Below, piece after piece: positions 22,057 through 33,334 of a stretch of 64,000 bases of DNA (within the stretch, counting starts at the first letter, position 1; every line of letters starts with the position of its first letter). The DNA comes from Platanthera guangdongensis. Taxonomy: Eukaryota; Streptophyta; Magnoliopsida; Asparagales; Orchidaceae. The notes beneath the pieces were generated by a model, which did not search any database, was not told the origin of the DNA, and was given only the letters and a program-made list of their open reading frames with translations. The position numbers and the translations under genes were made by a program. The DNA lies in assembly GCA_039583875.1 (NCBI GenBank), contig CM077153.1, forward strand, positions 66,100,482 through 66,164,481. Direction: 5' to 3'.

Positions 22057-25000
22057 TCTGTTTTGCAGGTGAGTCCAAGTGGCCATACCCCAACATGGTA
22101 CTTGGACAGTGGATGTTCCAGACATATGACTGGAACTAAAAGATTACTAAAGGACTACATTCCAGTAAAAGATGGTCCAAAAGTCACCTTTGGTGGTTCT
22201 GAAAAAGGAATCATCAAAGGGTTTGGTAACATTTCTACAAACTTGGTTACCATTACTCAAGTGGCTTATGTTAAAGGGTTGAAACACAACCTAATAAGTA
22301 TAAGTCAATTAAGTGATGTAGGGTATGACATCTCATTTATTAAAAATGGTTGTCATATCAAGAGGTCAAGTGATCAAGAGATCATTTTGACAGGTTATAG
22401 GAAGAGGAATGTCTACTGCATAGACATTATGGTTGAGAACAATGGTTCTCCAGTTTGTCTTGTAGTTGATGAGACAATCTCTCATTGTGTCAAATGGCAC
22501 AAGAGGCTTGCCCATCTTAACTACAAGACTATTAGCAAACTCTTTAGCAAAGAGTTAGTGAGGAATGGTCCTCAAGTTAAGTGTGTTAAAGATGGTATTT
22601 GCTCAGCTTGTCAAAAGGGCAAGCAGACTAAATCCACCTTTAGAAGCATAGAAAACAAAGATGCTGTGAGGTGTTTATACCTCTTGCATATGGATCTCTT
22701 TGGTCCAATGCCAGTTCACAGCTTAGGTAGGAAGGTCTATACCTTTGTAGTTGTAGATGACTACTCAAGGTTTTCCTGGGTGTTCTTCTTAAGACAGAAA
22801 TCTGAAACACCTAGTGTCTTCCACAACTTTGTCAAGCAAATTCAGAATGAACTAAATAGTACAGTGGTCAAGATTAGAAGTGACCATGGCACTGAATTTC
22901 AGTCTGATAGCATGACAAAACTATGTGAAGACTTTGGGATATTTCAAGAATTCTCTTCACCTAGAACACCTCAGCAAAATGACATTGTTGAGAGGAAGAA
23001 TAGAACCTTGATAGAGGCTGGTAGGACCCTACTAAGTGATACATCACTGCCAGAATATTTCTGGGCTGAAGCAGTTAACACTGCATGTCATGTTATAAAT
23101 AGGGCTACCATCACTAAAAGGCTTAACAAGACCCCCTATGAAGTTGTGAAAGGCAGGAAACCAAACCTATCCTATTTTAGGATCTTTGGTTGCAAATGCT
23201 TCATACTTAACAATGGGAAGTCTTACTTAACTATGTTTGCTGCCAAGTCCCAAGAGGGAATTTTTGTTGGGTACAACAATAATAGTAAGGCTTATAGAGT
23301 CTACAACTTGACTACACAAGTTGTAGAAGAATCTGTGCATGTAGTTTTTGATGAGACTAAACTTATTAATAATGAGTTGTCTAGTAGTGTATGCAGCCCC
23401 ACAGGTTTGACAAAGAAAATGGACAAGCTTACTATAGAAGAAGTGCCTGCTGCAAGACAGCAAGTAGAAGACAATAGCTGTTGTCCAGGGGGAGAACTAC
23501 ATGTGCCAATTGCTGAAGAAATCCAAGGTATACAGCATGATGCAGATGCTGAAGTGGTTCAACCAAAAGATAGGATGCCTCCAGCCCACAGGCATTTTAG
23601 AGATCATCCAGTAGAGCTAATTATTGGAGATCCAAGACAAGGAGTTCAAACCAGGAGTAGAAACATGAATGCAGCAATCTACTACAGCTTTCTGTCACAA
23701 GTTGAACCTAAGAAGTTTGAAGAAGCAATACAAGATCCACAATGGACTGAAGCAATGCAAGAAGAGCTTAATCAGTTCAAGAGGTGCAAGGTCTGGGAAC
23801 TTGTTCCTAAACCTAAAGACCACAATGTAATAGGAACTAAGTGGATCTACAGGAATAAGATGGATGAACAAGGGGTCATCATTAAGAATAAGGCTAGACT
23901 GGTTGCTAAAGGATATAGGCAAGAAGAAGGTATTGATTTTGATCAAACCTTTGCTCCAGTAGCCAGACTGGAAGCCATAAGAATGTTCTTGGCCTATGCA
24001 ACCTATCAAGGATTCAAGGTTTACCAAATGGATGTCAAGTCAGCATTACTAAATGGTAATCTTAAAGAAGAAGTCTATGTGGAGCAGCCTTCAGGTTTTG
24101 TTGATCCAACTCTACGTCATCATGTCTATAGACTTAGGAAAGCTTTATATGGGTTAAAGCAAGCCCCTAGGGCTTAGTATGAAACCCTATCTAGTTTTCT
24201 CATTGAGAACAAATTCTCAAGGGGGAAAATAGATAAGACTCTATTCCTTAGGGAATCTAGAGGCAAAGTTATACTAGTCCAAATATATGTAGATGACATT
24301 ATATTTGGGTCTACTTAAAGCAGCCTTTGCAAAAAGTTTGCAAAACTGATGCAAGGTCAGTTTGAGATGAGTAGTATGGGAGAGCTGAAGTTTTTCTTGG
24401 GTCTCCAAGTTAAACAGACTGAAAGTGGTTTATTCATCTGTCAGTCCAAGTTCACCATAGAACTCATAAAAAAGTATGGTATGGATTCATCCAGTACCAT
24501 GAAGACTCCTATGGGGTCAAGTATGTCTCTTAGCAAGGATGATGCAGGGAAATCTGTAGATGAAACCTTGTATAGAGGGATAGTTGGCTCCCTATTATAC
24601 TTGACTGCTAGTAGACCTGACATCATGTATGCTACATGTGTTTGTGCCAGGTATCAAGCCTGCCCTAAAGAGTCTCATTTGACAGCAGTCAAAAGAATAT
24701 TGAGATATCTAAAGGGCACTCCCTATCTAGGCCTCTGGTACCCTAGGAATGGAGATTTTGATCTAACAGGTTATTCAGATGCAGACTTTGCAGGATGCAA
24801 AGAAGATAGAAAAAGCACTACTGGAACCTATCAATTCCTAGGTGGGAGACTAATTTCATGGAGTAGCAAGAAGCAAACCAGTGTGGCTATCTCCACAGCT
24901 GAGTCAGAGTATGTGGCTGCAGGAAGTTGCTGTGCTCAACTTCTGTGGATTCATCATCAGCTAGAGGACTATGGATTTCAGGTAAGTAGAACTCCACTTT

Positions 25001-25230
25001 TCTGTGATTCTACAAGTGCTATTTCAATAGCTAATAACCCTGTATCACATAGTAGAACTAAACATATTGAAATTAAATATCATTTTCTTAGGGAGCATGT
25101 AGAAAGAGAAGATATTTTACTTGAATATGTTAAAACTGATAATCAAATAGCTGATATGTTTACTAAGCCCCTAGAAGAAGCTAAGTTCAATAGATTCAAA
25201 ATTGAACTAGGAATGTTAAACTTAGAGTAA
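22057..25230 (+). pseudogene. pol: Copia B pol: protease, integrase, RT, RNase H
   Basis: Same frame as gag. Order is Copia-type: protease with [13 protein letters not shown] (Asp near 22105); integrase zinc region ([11 protein letters not shown]...CSACQKGKQ) and core with Asp in HMDLFGP, Asp in RSDHGTEF and Glu in VERKNRT; RT with [39 protein letters not shown] and YVDD near 24286-24297; RNase H with GYSDADFAGC, DRKSTTGT, TAESEY, SRTKHIEIKYHF and DMFTKPL. It ends at TAA 25228. Two internal stops, TAG at 24175 (where RAWYE is expected) and TAA at 24316, flank the YVDD motif, so no complete RT can be made. No frameshift. Confidence 0.93.
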
Positions 25231-25743
25231 GTTTACAGAATTAAAATTGGCTAAGTAAAAAAGTGTCCACACATAGACAAGTCTATGTCGACATAGAATA
25301 GTGGTGTCGACACTTCAGGAAAAAGGTCTCGACACATCCAGGATGTTGGTGTCGACACTTTAGAATGTTAGTGTCGACACATGACAAGTAGGTGTCGACA
25401 CATCCAATATGGTGTCAACACTTATGTTTTACTCAGAATTTTCTAAGTAAAGTCTCGACAATGTGTCGAGTTATGTTGTGTCGACACATAACTAAGTGTC
25501 GACACATAAAATCTGTTGACTAAACTTGTGTCGACACATATGTGTCGAGACATTATAAGTCAGTGTCGACACTTATTGCCAGTGTCGACACATTTTAAGT
25601 TAGCTGTCCCGCCTGTTCATCTTCAAAATTAGAAAGGTATAAATAGGGTTCTGTCTTTGTTTGTCGACACGCTTTCAAAGTTTCGCGACCAAAACTACTG
25701 TGTCGACACCTCTCTTTTCTAAAGACAAATTCTGCAACCCCTA
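25231..25743 (+). promoter_or_regulatory. Copia B pol-ORF3 spacer: palindrome array plus TATA box
   Basis: The spacer holds roughly 15 GTGTCGACAC or near-variants from 25262 to about 25595, then TATAAATAGG (25638-25647), two further motifs (about 25659 and 25699) and the ORF3 ATG at 25744. This copies the layout of the LTR promoter (array, then TATAAATAGG). The A spacer has the same layout. I infer an internal promoter for ORF3; a splice or readthrough mechanism is the alternative. Confidence 0.55.
25638..25647 (+). promoter_or_regulatory. TATA-like box before ORF3 in Copia B
   Basis: TATAAATAGG is placed 97 bases before the ATG, identical to the box in the A spacer and to the LTR promoter box of B. 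Confidence 0.5.
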
Positions 25744-28537
25744 ATGGCACCTAAGCTTGAGGAGAACGTTAACGAAGGATATGAGCTTGTGCGTGGCGCG
25801 TTCGACGATGCCGATCAAGAAATTCAGGCAGTAGTAACCCTAGTCGCCGACTCTGGGTTAGAGTACTTAGTTTCAGAACCAACTAAGATATGGAAGAAGG
25901 AGGTGCTTAAATTCCTTAATGGAGCTGCAGTAGATGAATCTGGATACAAAATCAAATCCAGAGTTCATGGAGAAAAGGTTAAGGTAACCCCAAAAAGTCT
26001 GAGGAAGATTCTTCAATTGCCAAGAACTCAAGATGAAGAAGAGGTGACTGCTTCAAAGACCAGGGAAGCTCTTACCTGGTGTGGACTTGATCCAAAGATG
26101 AAGATAGGTTCTGTTTTCAACAGAAAAGGCATGAATAATCAAGGAAAATTCATGTCAGAGATTGTTGGTAAGGTCTTACTCAGCAAGCCTGAAGGGCATG
26201 ACAGAGTGTCTGCCCATATGTTTGGAATCATGAAAAGGATAATTTTCACTCTAAAAACAGACTGGTCTATAGTGGTTTATGAGAAGATTAAGGAGAGCTT
26301 GAAGAAGCCCAATCTGGGCAGGATCATTAGTCTCTACCTAGCTGGTACTATACCAGAGGTAATGAATACTGCTGCAGGCAGCAAGATAAACCACATGAGG
26401 AAAGTGGATCTAAGGATCTTTTCAAGATGGGACAGGGTGTTGTCCAAGGAAATGCCAACCCCAGAGAAGACAGTTACTAAGAAAGACACTCCTCCAAAGA
26501 AGAAAAGGAAAACAACTCCTGTGGAACAAGTGTCCACTAGCAGTTCTGGGAGTGAAGAACATGTTGTCTTCACTCCAGATGAGCATGAGGAAGAGCCTGC
26601 AGTGAAATCTCCTGCTGCTCAAGAGATTGCTGAGATCCAGGGGGAGCCTTCAGTTGTAGAAGAACCCTCTACACTGGACAGTGAGCAAGCCACCACCATC
26701 ACACAAGAGGTACTCACTGACCTAAATACTTTAGCATATCTTAAAGAAGATGCTGATTTGTCTGATGTTCCTCAGCAAACTCAGCTGCCTAGTCAAGCTC
26801 CAGATTTTGTTATAGAAGACACATCTGCTGTACAAGAAGAGATTCCTGATCCAGTAGTTGAAGATCACAGAATGTCTCCAGCTTCTTCACCCCTGAATAC
26901 ACCATGGAAGATTTATTTCTCAATCTGGATCAAGCAGATTTTGACATGGACAAGGATGCTGCTGAAAAAGATCATGCTGCTATTGAGGGGGAGCAAGTGC
27001 AAGTTATGGAAGAGCCTTTAAGGCCAGAAAATGAGAAGGCACCTGATGTGCAAGCTGACAGACCTCCAAGCCCTAAGGATAGGGTTGACATAGCCAGCAC
27101 TTCAGCCTCTGAAGATGAGGAGAGTGCTAAGGCAAAGAAGAAGAAATTGTATGTTTTAAAAGGAGAAGTCAGAGTTATAAGAAAGCTCTGCAATCTATAG
27201 CCCCACAGCCTATAGTTCAACAAGCTCCAACTGTTGATTATAGTGCATTAATGATTGCAATGTAGATAAAACTGGATGAACAGAGAAAAGCTATAGAGGC
27301 TTATGTAGATGAAGGGCACAAAGCTTTACAGTTTGATCTGGCCCAAGATATAAAGTCTTTAAGGTTTGAAATGAACCTTAACAAAAAGGAAATGACTGAT
27401 TGCTTCCACAAAGGTGGAAATGCAGTGGTGTATTTGGCAACACACCAAGAGAAGATCAAGGCACAGGTGGATGATATAGCATTGAAACAAGGATATGTTC
27501 TTGAGAATCAATTAAGAATGAATGACAATTTGACTGCCTCCCATAATGCTATAGTCACTGAGTTGAAGAACAAGGCTGTTGAACCTTCTACATCTACTGC
27601 TGCTGCTAAAGCTGATTTTGATAAAGTATTTCAAGAAGAAATTTCTGCTGTAAAGACTGCAATCCAAGCCTCCCAGAAAGCTATATCTAATCAACTACAA
27701 AAGCTCAAACCTTACTTTAAAGATGGAATCAGATACTTGGATAGTCAAATCAGATTTCAAAAGGATGATGTCAGAGATCATATGGCTAGAGAAGTCATAA
27801 AGGGGGAGAGAGTTTTAGTCAAAGCTAGCTCTGACCATGCAAAGTGGATATCAAATTCCATCAGAGCTACACTGGGCTATCCTCCACTTTGTGATGATGA
27901 CAATGTGGCAGAATCTAGAATTCAACCTGCATATCTTGGAGGTGAGAAACCAGAGGTAGCTCAAGTGATCTATCCTCCACCAGATTTTGACATGGTGCAA
28001 GCTGACATTCATCAGATGTATAGCCCAACTGAAGGGAAGACTAATGTTATTCTGGATAAAGTGGTTCAGCCTATTACTGAAGCCATGCAAGAGGCATTAC
28101 AAAAGGAGGAAGAGACAAGGTTGTCCAAAAAGAGGTTTAGGGAACAAGCAGAACAAAGGCCAGACTTTGAACAGTGGATCCCTACCTCTAGGAATATAAT
28201 TTTAACTGTCTGGAAAGCTGCCAAGGACAATACTCATGACAGGAACAAATGGTTTTCTGAAGCAGAATGGAGAAAACATGAGATCAGGCGGGAAGTAATA
28301 GTTCAGTATAGAAGGAAGGCAAAGATGGGAAAGCTACCTCCTACTGCAGTGGAGCCTAGCAAGTACTTTCATAAGCCATATCACTATTTTGAGAGGCAGA
28401 AGATCAAGGCAGAAGAACTCAAAAAGAAAGATCTAAAAGGCAAGAAGCCTGCTGATGCTGAAACTGTTGATGCCCCTGTCAAAGCTCAAGTTCAAGCTGG
28501 CAAGGGAATAGTTATCAAGGAACCTGATCAGAAATAG
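25744..28537 (+). pseudogene. Copia B ORF3 (plant transposon protein-like, coiled-coil C-terminus)
   Basis: Begins ATGGCACCTAAGC. The first ~230 codons form a compact domain with PTKIWKKEVLKFL, KVTPKSLRKILQL, GMNNQGKFMSEIVGKVLL, DWSIVVYEKI and SKINHMRKVDLR; it resembles what I recall as the putative plant transposon protein family (PF20167-like). An acidic Pro/Ser/Glu-rich middle with a KKKRKTTP basic patch (possible nuclear signal) follows. The C-terminal ~390 codons are helical and charged (QLRMNDNLTASHNAIVTELK, KPYFKDGIRYLDSQIRFQ, KPYHYFERQKIKAEELKKK). Breaks: frameshift near 26895, frameshift near 27160, TAG at 27263 where CAG fits. No membrane segment is seen. The function is unknown; a DNA-binding or regulatory role is my speculation. 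Confidence 0.75.
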
Positions 28538-28825
28538 ATTAAGATTTTACTTGAAGATTATTTTGTAATCTTTTAAATGTAAAGCATTTTTGTAAACTAC
28601 TGAAAATGTATAAGAAAAATGTTAGAACAATATATGATCAATATATTTCATGATTGTTCTGTGAATGTGTCTATTTCTTATTTGTTCTGAAATGATGTAT
28701 GTGTATACATGTGTGAATAAATACATGTTTATGTTTACTCTGCTGAATATAACATGCTTTACATCATTTTGTAATTTTTAATTATGAATGGTGTATATCA
28801 TTGACTAAGGGTTATGACTTCTCCA
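28538..28825 (+). other. Copia B 3' untranslated region
   Basis: AT-rich non-coding sequence after ORF3, ending TTATGACTTCTCC. It shows no ORF or repeat of note. Confidence 0.6.
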
Positions 28826-28838
28826 AATAGGGGGAGAT
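28826..28838 (+). other. Polypurine tract, Copia B
   Basis: AATAGGGGGAGAT precedes the LTR start TGTTGGG at 28839. C has the same 13 bases (61421-61433). Confidence 0.88.
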
Positions 28839-30460
28839 TGTTGGGTACATTGGTCAAATGTACCTGATTTGAAGAAGCTTCACCCAACTCAATGATATAC
28901 ATCATAATGTATTTGATGTATGTTGAGTTTACTTGTGCAGGTTATGTAATAACTGGACTGAAGCAAAAAAAAAAGTTTCTAAGTCCATGTGTCGACACCC
29001 AGAGGGAAAGTGTCGACACTTAAGAAGGCTTGTGTCGACACCCAAACAAGCAGTGTCGACACTTGGAGTCATTGTGTCGACACCTGGGATGCAGAGTCGA
29101 CACCAGACAGAAAGTGTCGACACTTGGAGCTGTGTCGACACTCAGTGAAGAAAAGTGCAGACAGAAAGTGTCGACACAAGGAGCTGTGTCGACACCTAGT
29201 GAAGCTGTGTCTACACCAGAAAGTGTCGACATTTGGAGCTGTGTCGACACTCAGCAAAAGTCTGCAGAGACTAAGTTAAAGTGTCGACACTCAGAAAAAT
29301 GTGTCGACACTCAACAGAAGAGTCAGCACTTGAAGTAAGTGTCGACACTCAGCACAATGTGTCGACACACAACCAGAAGAGTCAACATATGAAGTAAGTG
29401 TCGACACCCAGCACAATGTGTCGACACTTAGCTAAAGACTCTACACTTGAAGAAAGTGTCGACACAAGAATCTGTGTCGACACTTAGTAGAGAACAGAAT
29501 TATCAACAAAATATTCTAAGTACAAGTGTCGACACTAAGGGAATGTGTCGACACTCAGCTGAAGTCTCAACAGAAGAATCAAGTGTCGACACAAGGAGCT
29601 GTGTCGACACTCAGCAAGAATCAACATAGAAGACTATGTGTCGACACCAAGAAGTAGAGTCGACACTTGAGAGATTCAACACAATAAGTTGTGTCGACAC
29701 AAAGGTGATGTGTCGACACTTAGAAGAATTCAGTACAGATAGAAGAACAAGTACTTGTGTCGACACTCAATTTCAGTGTCGACACATGCAGAAGAAACTG
29801 TGTCGAGACATACAAGGAGTTGTGTCGACACCTTGTAGACTTGTGTCGACACTTACACAACATGTGTCGACACTTGGACTATAAGTGTCGACACTTAAAG
29901 ACAGAAAGTCTCGACACTTTCAGACAGTTAGAGATTTTCAAGAAATGACTGGATGACTTGACAGCTGCCGTTCCAGCCGGTCTACAGCACCTGCCAGAGA
30001 TATCAGAAGTCAGTTATGGACCGGACCAGCCGGTTACCATGAAGAAGGCCTATAAATAGGCACCTACAGTTTACAGAAATGGTTAGAGTTGTTGAAGTTG
30101 ATCACATTGTTGAAGAACAAGTTATTAAAGTGGTACATAGAGTATCAACACAAGAAGATCTTGCAGTCCAAGTGCAGATCTAAGAAATTGGAGAGAGAGG
30201 GCTCCATCCAAGAAATCAGCCTCTGGAACTAGGCTGAGAAGAAGGATTCAGATTCATTCTGGATCTTAAGTGGCAGAGGTCAAGGAACTACTGCAGGAGG
30301 ATTCAGTCTTATTCAGTTCTACTCAAGAAGCTTTGAAGAAAGCTAAGTCAGATTGAATCCAGCTGAGTTCTTCCAAGAACTCATCAAGAAACTCTCAACT
30401 CCCCTCTTTTATTTCTGAGTTGTTGAGTTAATATTTGTAATACATTTTTAACTTGTAGGA
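28839..30460 (+). mobile_element. Copia B 3' LTR, part 1
   Basis: Matches 17776-19397 with scattered substitutions, including the whole palindrome array (28988-29910) and the TATA box (30051-30058). It is cut by G2 after TAGGA (30456-30460). Confidence 0.95.
30456..30460. repeat. Target-site duplication of G2 (TAGGA)
   Basis: TAGGA lies before G2 and again at 41428-41432 after it. The uninterrupted B 5' LTR has one copy in CTTGTAGGATCC (19394-19398). Confidence 0.95.
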
Positions 30461-33230
30461 TGTCATAACCCGCATTTCCTCAACGAGCATATCGTATCAG
30501 AGTAAGAGAAACTACGGGTTATGATGCCACGTCGTGCAGGGGATAACTGCACACGCTCAGGCAACTCTTGACGCTTACTTTATGACTTGAAATTCAACAG
30601 TTAGATGTAAGAAAACTAGTTCATTTGCTGGCCGTATCCCTCGGCCTTCGGTATCAAAACACATTGTTACGCGGCGGAAATCCTTGGTTTATTTATAATG
30701 AGCTCCTATATGCAGCCTCTAGTGATATTATTATACGAAATTCTCTTTGTTTACGTTATTTGAAAATAAGTCTTAATTTAGCAAGTCATGGATGCATGAG
30801 ATATAATAATAGTTTTGGTTTATCTTCAAAATACCGAATGCAACCTACCAGAAAACCATCCCAAAAGCAAGTACATTCCATCCAAAGGAGTTACAATAGC
30901 AGTCTCGTTCATATTTACATAAAAGAAAATCCACCAAATGGGCGCCAACAAGCTGACACGAACCCATTGGGGCATAGATATGTCTGTACAACAAAAGAAG
31001 AACTACCTCGCTTTGAATGCTCGGTTAGCTCCCAAGAAACGCCTCCAACCAACCTAGCCGCTCAACCGGCTACAACCTGCACCTGAGGCATTCAAGAAAG
31101 AATACCTCAGCAATCAACCAAACTATACAAAAGAGAGTACAAATTTCATAATGGATCAAAAAGGGGCTTACCGACCCCATAGCCATGCTTAAGTCAAAAG
31201 AGTGCACAAAACAAGTGCGTACATGTAGAAAAACAATGTCATTCCAAAGGATCAACCGCACCAAGTGCGTACTAGTTCTCCAAGTCCTGCTCAAACCGCA
31301 GAAACAAAAGGCAAAACATATGCCTATTCCATCATTTATAGAACAAGAACCTACTAGACAAGTGAAGCATAAGCAGCGGTTAAGTTCAATTTCACAAGGG
31401 TCTTATCGGTGGCGGCCCTAAAGTGGAACGCACCAAACAAAACCAGCCCAAATCGGGGCCAAAGTGGTCTCTCTAACCACAAAAACAAAACCCGATGGCC
31501 ACAGGCTGAAACCACACCACCCCTTGCAAAATCCTCACACAAACGCTCCCGCCATGCTTCACGAATTCGCCTCGCAAAACACCCCATAACCCAAGATAAC
31601 ATGTTTCCTTTCATCGTCCTCACACATGACTCCCAATGGCCAACGCATAGCATTTGATGAACTTCAACACATAAAAAAAATCATAGGCCTTGTATCCAAG
31701 AAAATTACATATAGGGTTTGATTACCATAAGTACATAATCAAGGAAAAATCACTTTTAATGATAGGCTACATGAAGATGAACCATATTGCTACATGAAAT
31801 AATCTAACATAGGGAAAGTTGTTAACTCCATGAAGCACAAATCTAAACATGGGAATTGTCGCATAGGAAGTTAGCATGGTCATTTAGCATAAGGAATTTG
31901 CTATATGTGTCAAATTAACCAACAAGAGGTTGATCATAATTACACTAATTAAGCATCATTTGAATCAAGAAGAACACACTAGGTAATTGCATCATAGGGA
32001 AATTTCAGAACACAAGAAACTAAGGCTAAGAAAATGAAAGAGAAATTCAAGAAGAACAAATTACGTATAGGGGAATTGAAAGAGCAATCCTAAGGCTAAT
32101 AAGGAAGAACCCAAAATAAGAACAAGAAGCTCATGAATCTTGAAAGAGAAACTAACTATTGGTTTGCACAATTACAAATCAAGAAAGGAGATTGACAAGG
32201 GTGAAGAACACCGCTTGCCTGAACCGAGACGATGCCGCGACGGCTGATTCTCTTTTTCCTGGCCTTGCTTGCTCCCTTGCTCCCTTGCTTTCTCTTGGAG
32301 AATGAAGAAGAAGAAGAAGATGAAGATGAAAAACAAAATGAGAAAGCCAATCTCTGTTTCGGACTTATGTTACCCAGAACAGAGCTGAACCGTTCGATGC
32401 AGGATCAAGGAAATGAACGGCACAAAAAAATTGGAAAAAGTCGATTTTCGGGCCGGTCACGCCCTGTGTCACGCCCGTGACACAGGGCGTGTACCATAAG
32501 CGGCGCCGAAAGGCGGCAAATTCCAGCTTATCCACACGGTACACGGCCGGGTACACGCCCGTGACGGGTCGGTCACGCCCGTGACCTAGGGCGTGTAACC
32601 CGTGTCTCGACACCTCGTCGACAAAAAGTGTCGACACTCGACCCAGCATGACACGCCCTGTGACACGCCCGTGTCACAGGCCGTGTCCCCTCTCTCGACG
32701 ACTCGCCACACGATACTCGACGCTCGATACTCGACGATCGACACTCGACACTCGACGAAGCGGGACACGGCCCGTGACACGCCCGTGTCAGGGGGCGTGT
32801 ACCCCATTCGTCGAGCTCAACTCGACGCACGAAAACTTCGTCGAGTCAAGGAGGTCACGCCCAGGTCACGGCCTGGGTCACGCCCGTGTCATGGGGCGTG
32901 TCTCACACAAAAAACGACCATTTTCCCCTTTTGTGAAAAATGTTCCTGGGACGTCCTAGACCATTTTTGCCTTAAGCACTTTTTACCCTTTTTTTGTGTT
33001 TCCTGAACCAGCAACTGATTTTGAGCAACATTCCCCGGGCGCGAAAATGTGCAAGCATTCCCTAAGAGGCCTCACCGAGTCCCTTATTTGGACTACGGTT
33101 TGCTGGGGAATCGTGCAACTCGGCAACCAAAACAGCCACTCGCATGCCCGCGGGAAAAACCATGCTCAACTACAATCAAAGCCAACGTAACGCCCATCAT
33201 GCGTACGTAATAAAAATCCGGGGCGTTACA
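30461..33230 (-). mobile_element. G2 3' LTR (left), 2,770 bp
   Basis: Plus-strand ends are TGTCATAACC and GGGCGTTACA. It contains a palindrome-rich GC block (32445-32905) and AT-rich sequence elsewhere. Small ORFs inside it on both strands have no recognisable product and recur identically in the other LTR. Confidence 0.95.
32445..32905. repeat. GC-rich inverted-repeat block in G2 LTR
   Basis: Repeats of (G)TCACGCCCGTGAC and GGGCGTGT are mixed with ACTCGACG and one GTGTCGACAC (32628-32637). At 32458-32491 two perfect 16-base arms (CACGCCCTGTGTCACG and its complement) are separated by two bases, a strong hairpin. The right LTR has the same block at about 40642-41102 with one arm mismatch. Confidence 0.85.
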
Positions 33231-33245
33231 ATCACTCCCCCTAAC
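33231..33245 (-). other. Polypurine tract, G2
   Basis: On the minus strand GTTAGGGGGAGTGAT directly precedes the LTR start TGTAACGCCC. A TTTCGAGGCGAAAC motif, typical after pol in Tekay/Del elements, lies just upstream of it (33252-33266). Confidence 0.85.
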
Positions 33246-33334
33246 AAAAAGTTTCGCCTCGAAACTTTTCACAAAACCCAACACACAAGCAAACCAAAAC
33301 ATGAATCCAATCAAACACTAAATCACATACCAGC

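Noticed and set aside
22048..22068. Splice-acceptor-like TTTTGCAG|GT at the gag-protease junction of B, with a similar one in C (49870-49912)
   Set aside because: The GT-AG stretches that would restore frame are only 21 and 43 bases, too short for plant introns. The shared TTGCAGGT is better explained as conserved coding sequence (Leu-Gln-Val) before the protease, with CAA to TAA creating the stop in B.
25744..28537. ORF3 as a retroviral envelope gene
   Set aside because: No signal peptide, membrane span or glycoprotein-like Cys pattern; the N-terminal domain looks like a plant transposon-associated domain instead.
30625..31086. 153-codon ORF duplicated at 38822-39283
   Set aside because: Both copies lie at the same place in the two G2 LTRs, antisense to the element, with no domain; open by chance.
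32242..32480. Acidic ORF (EEEEEDEDEK run) in the G2 LTR, also at 40439-40677
   Set aside because: A GAAGAAGAA microsatellite within the LTR; same frame in both LTRs only because they are recent copies.
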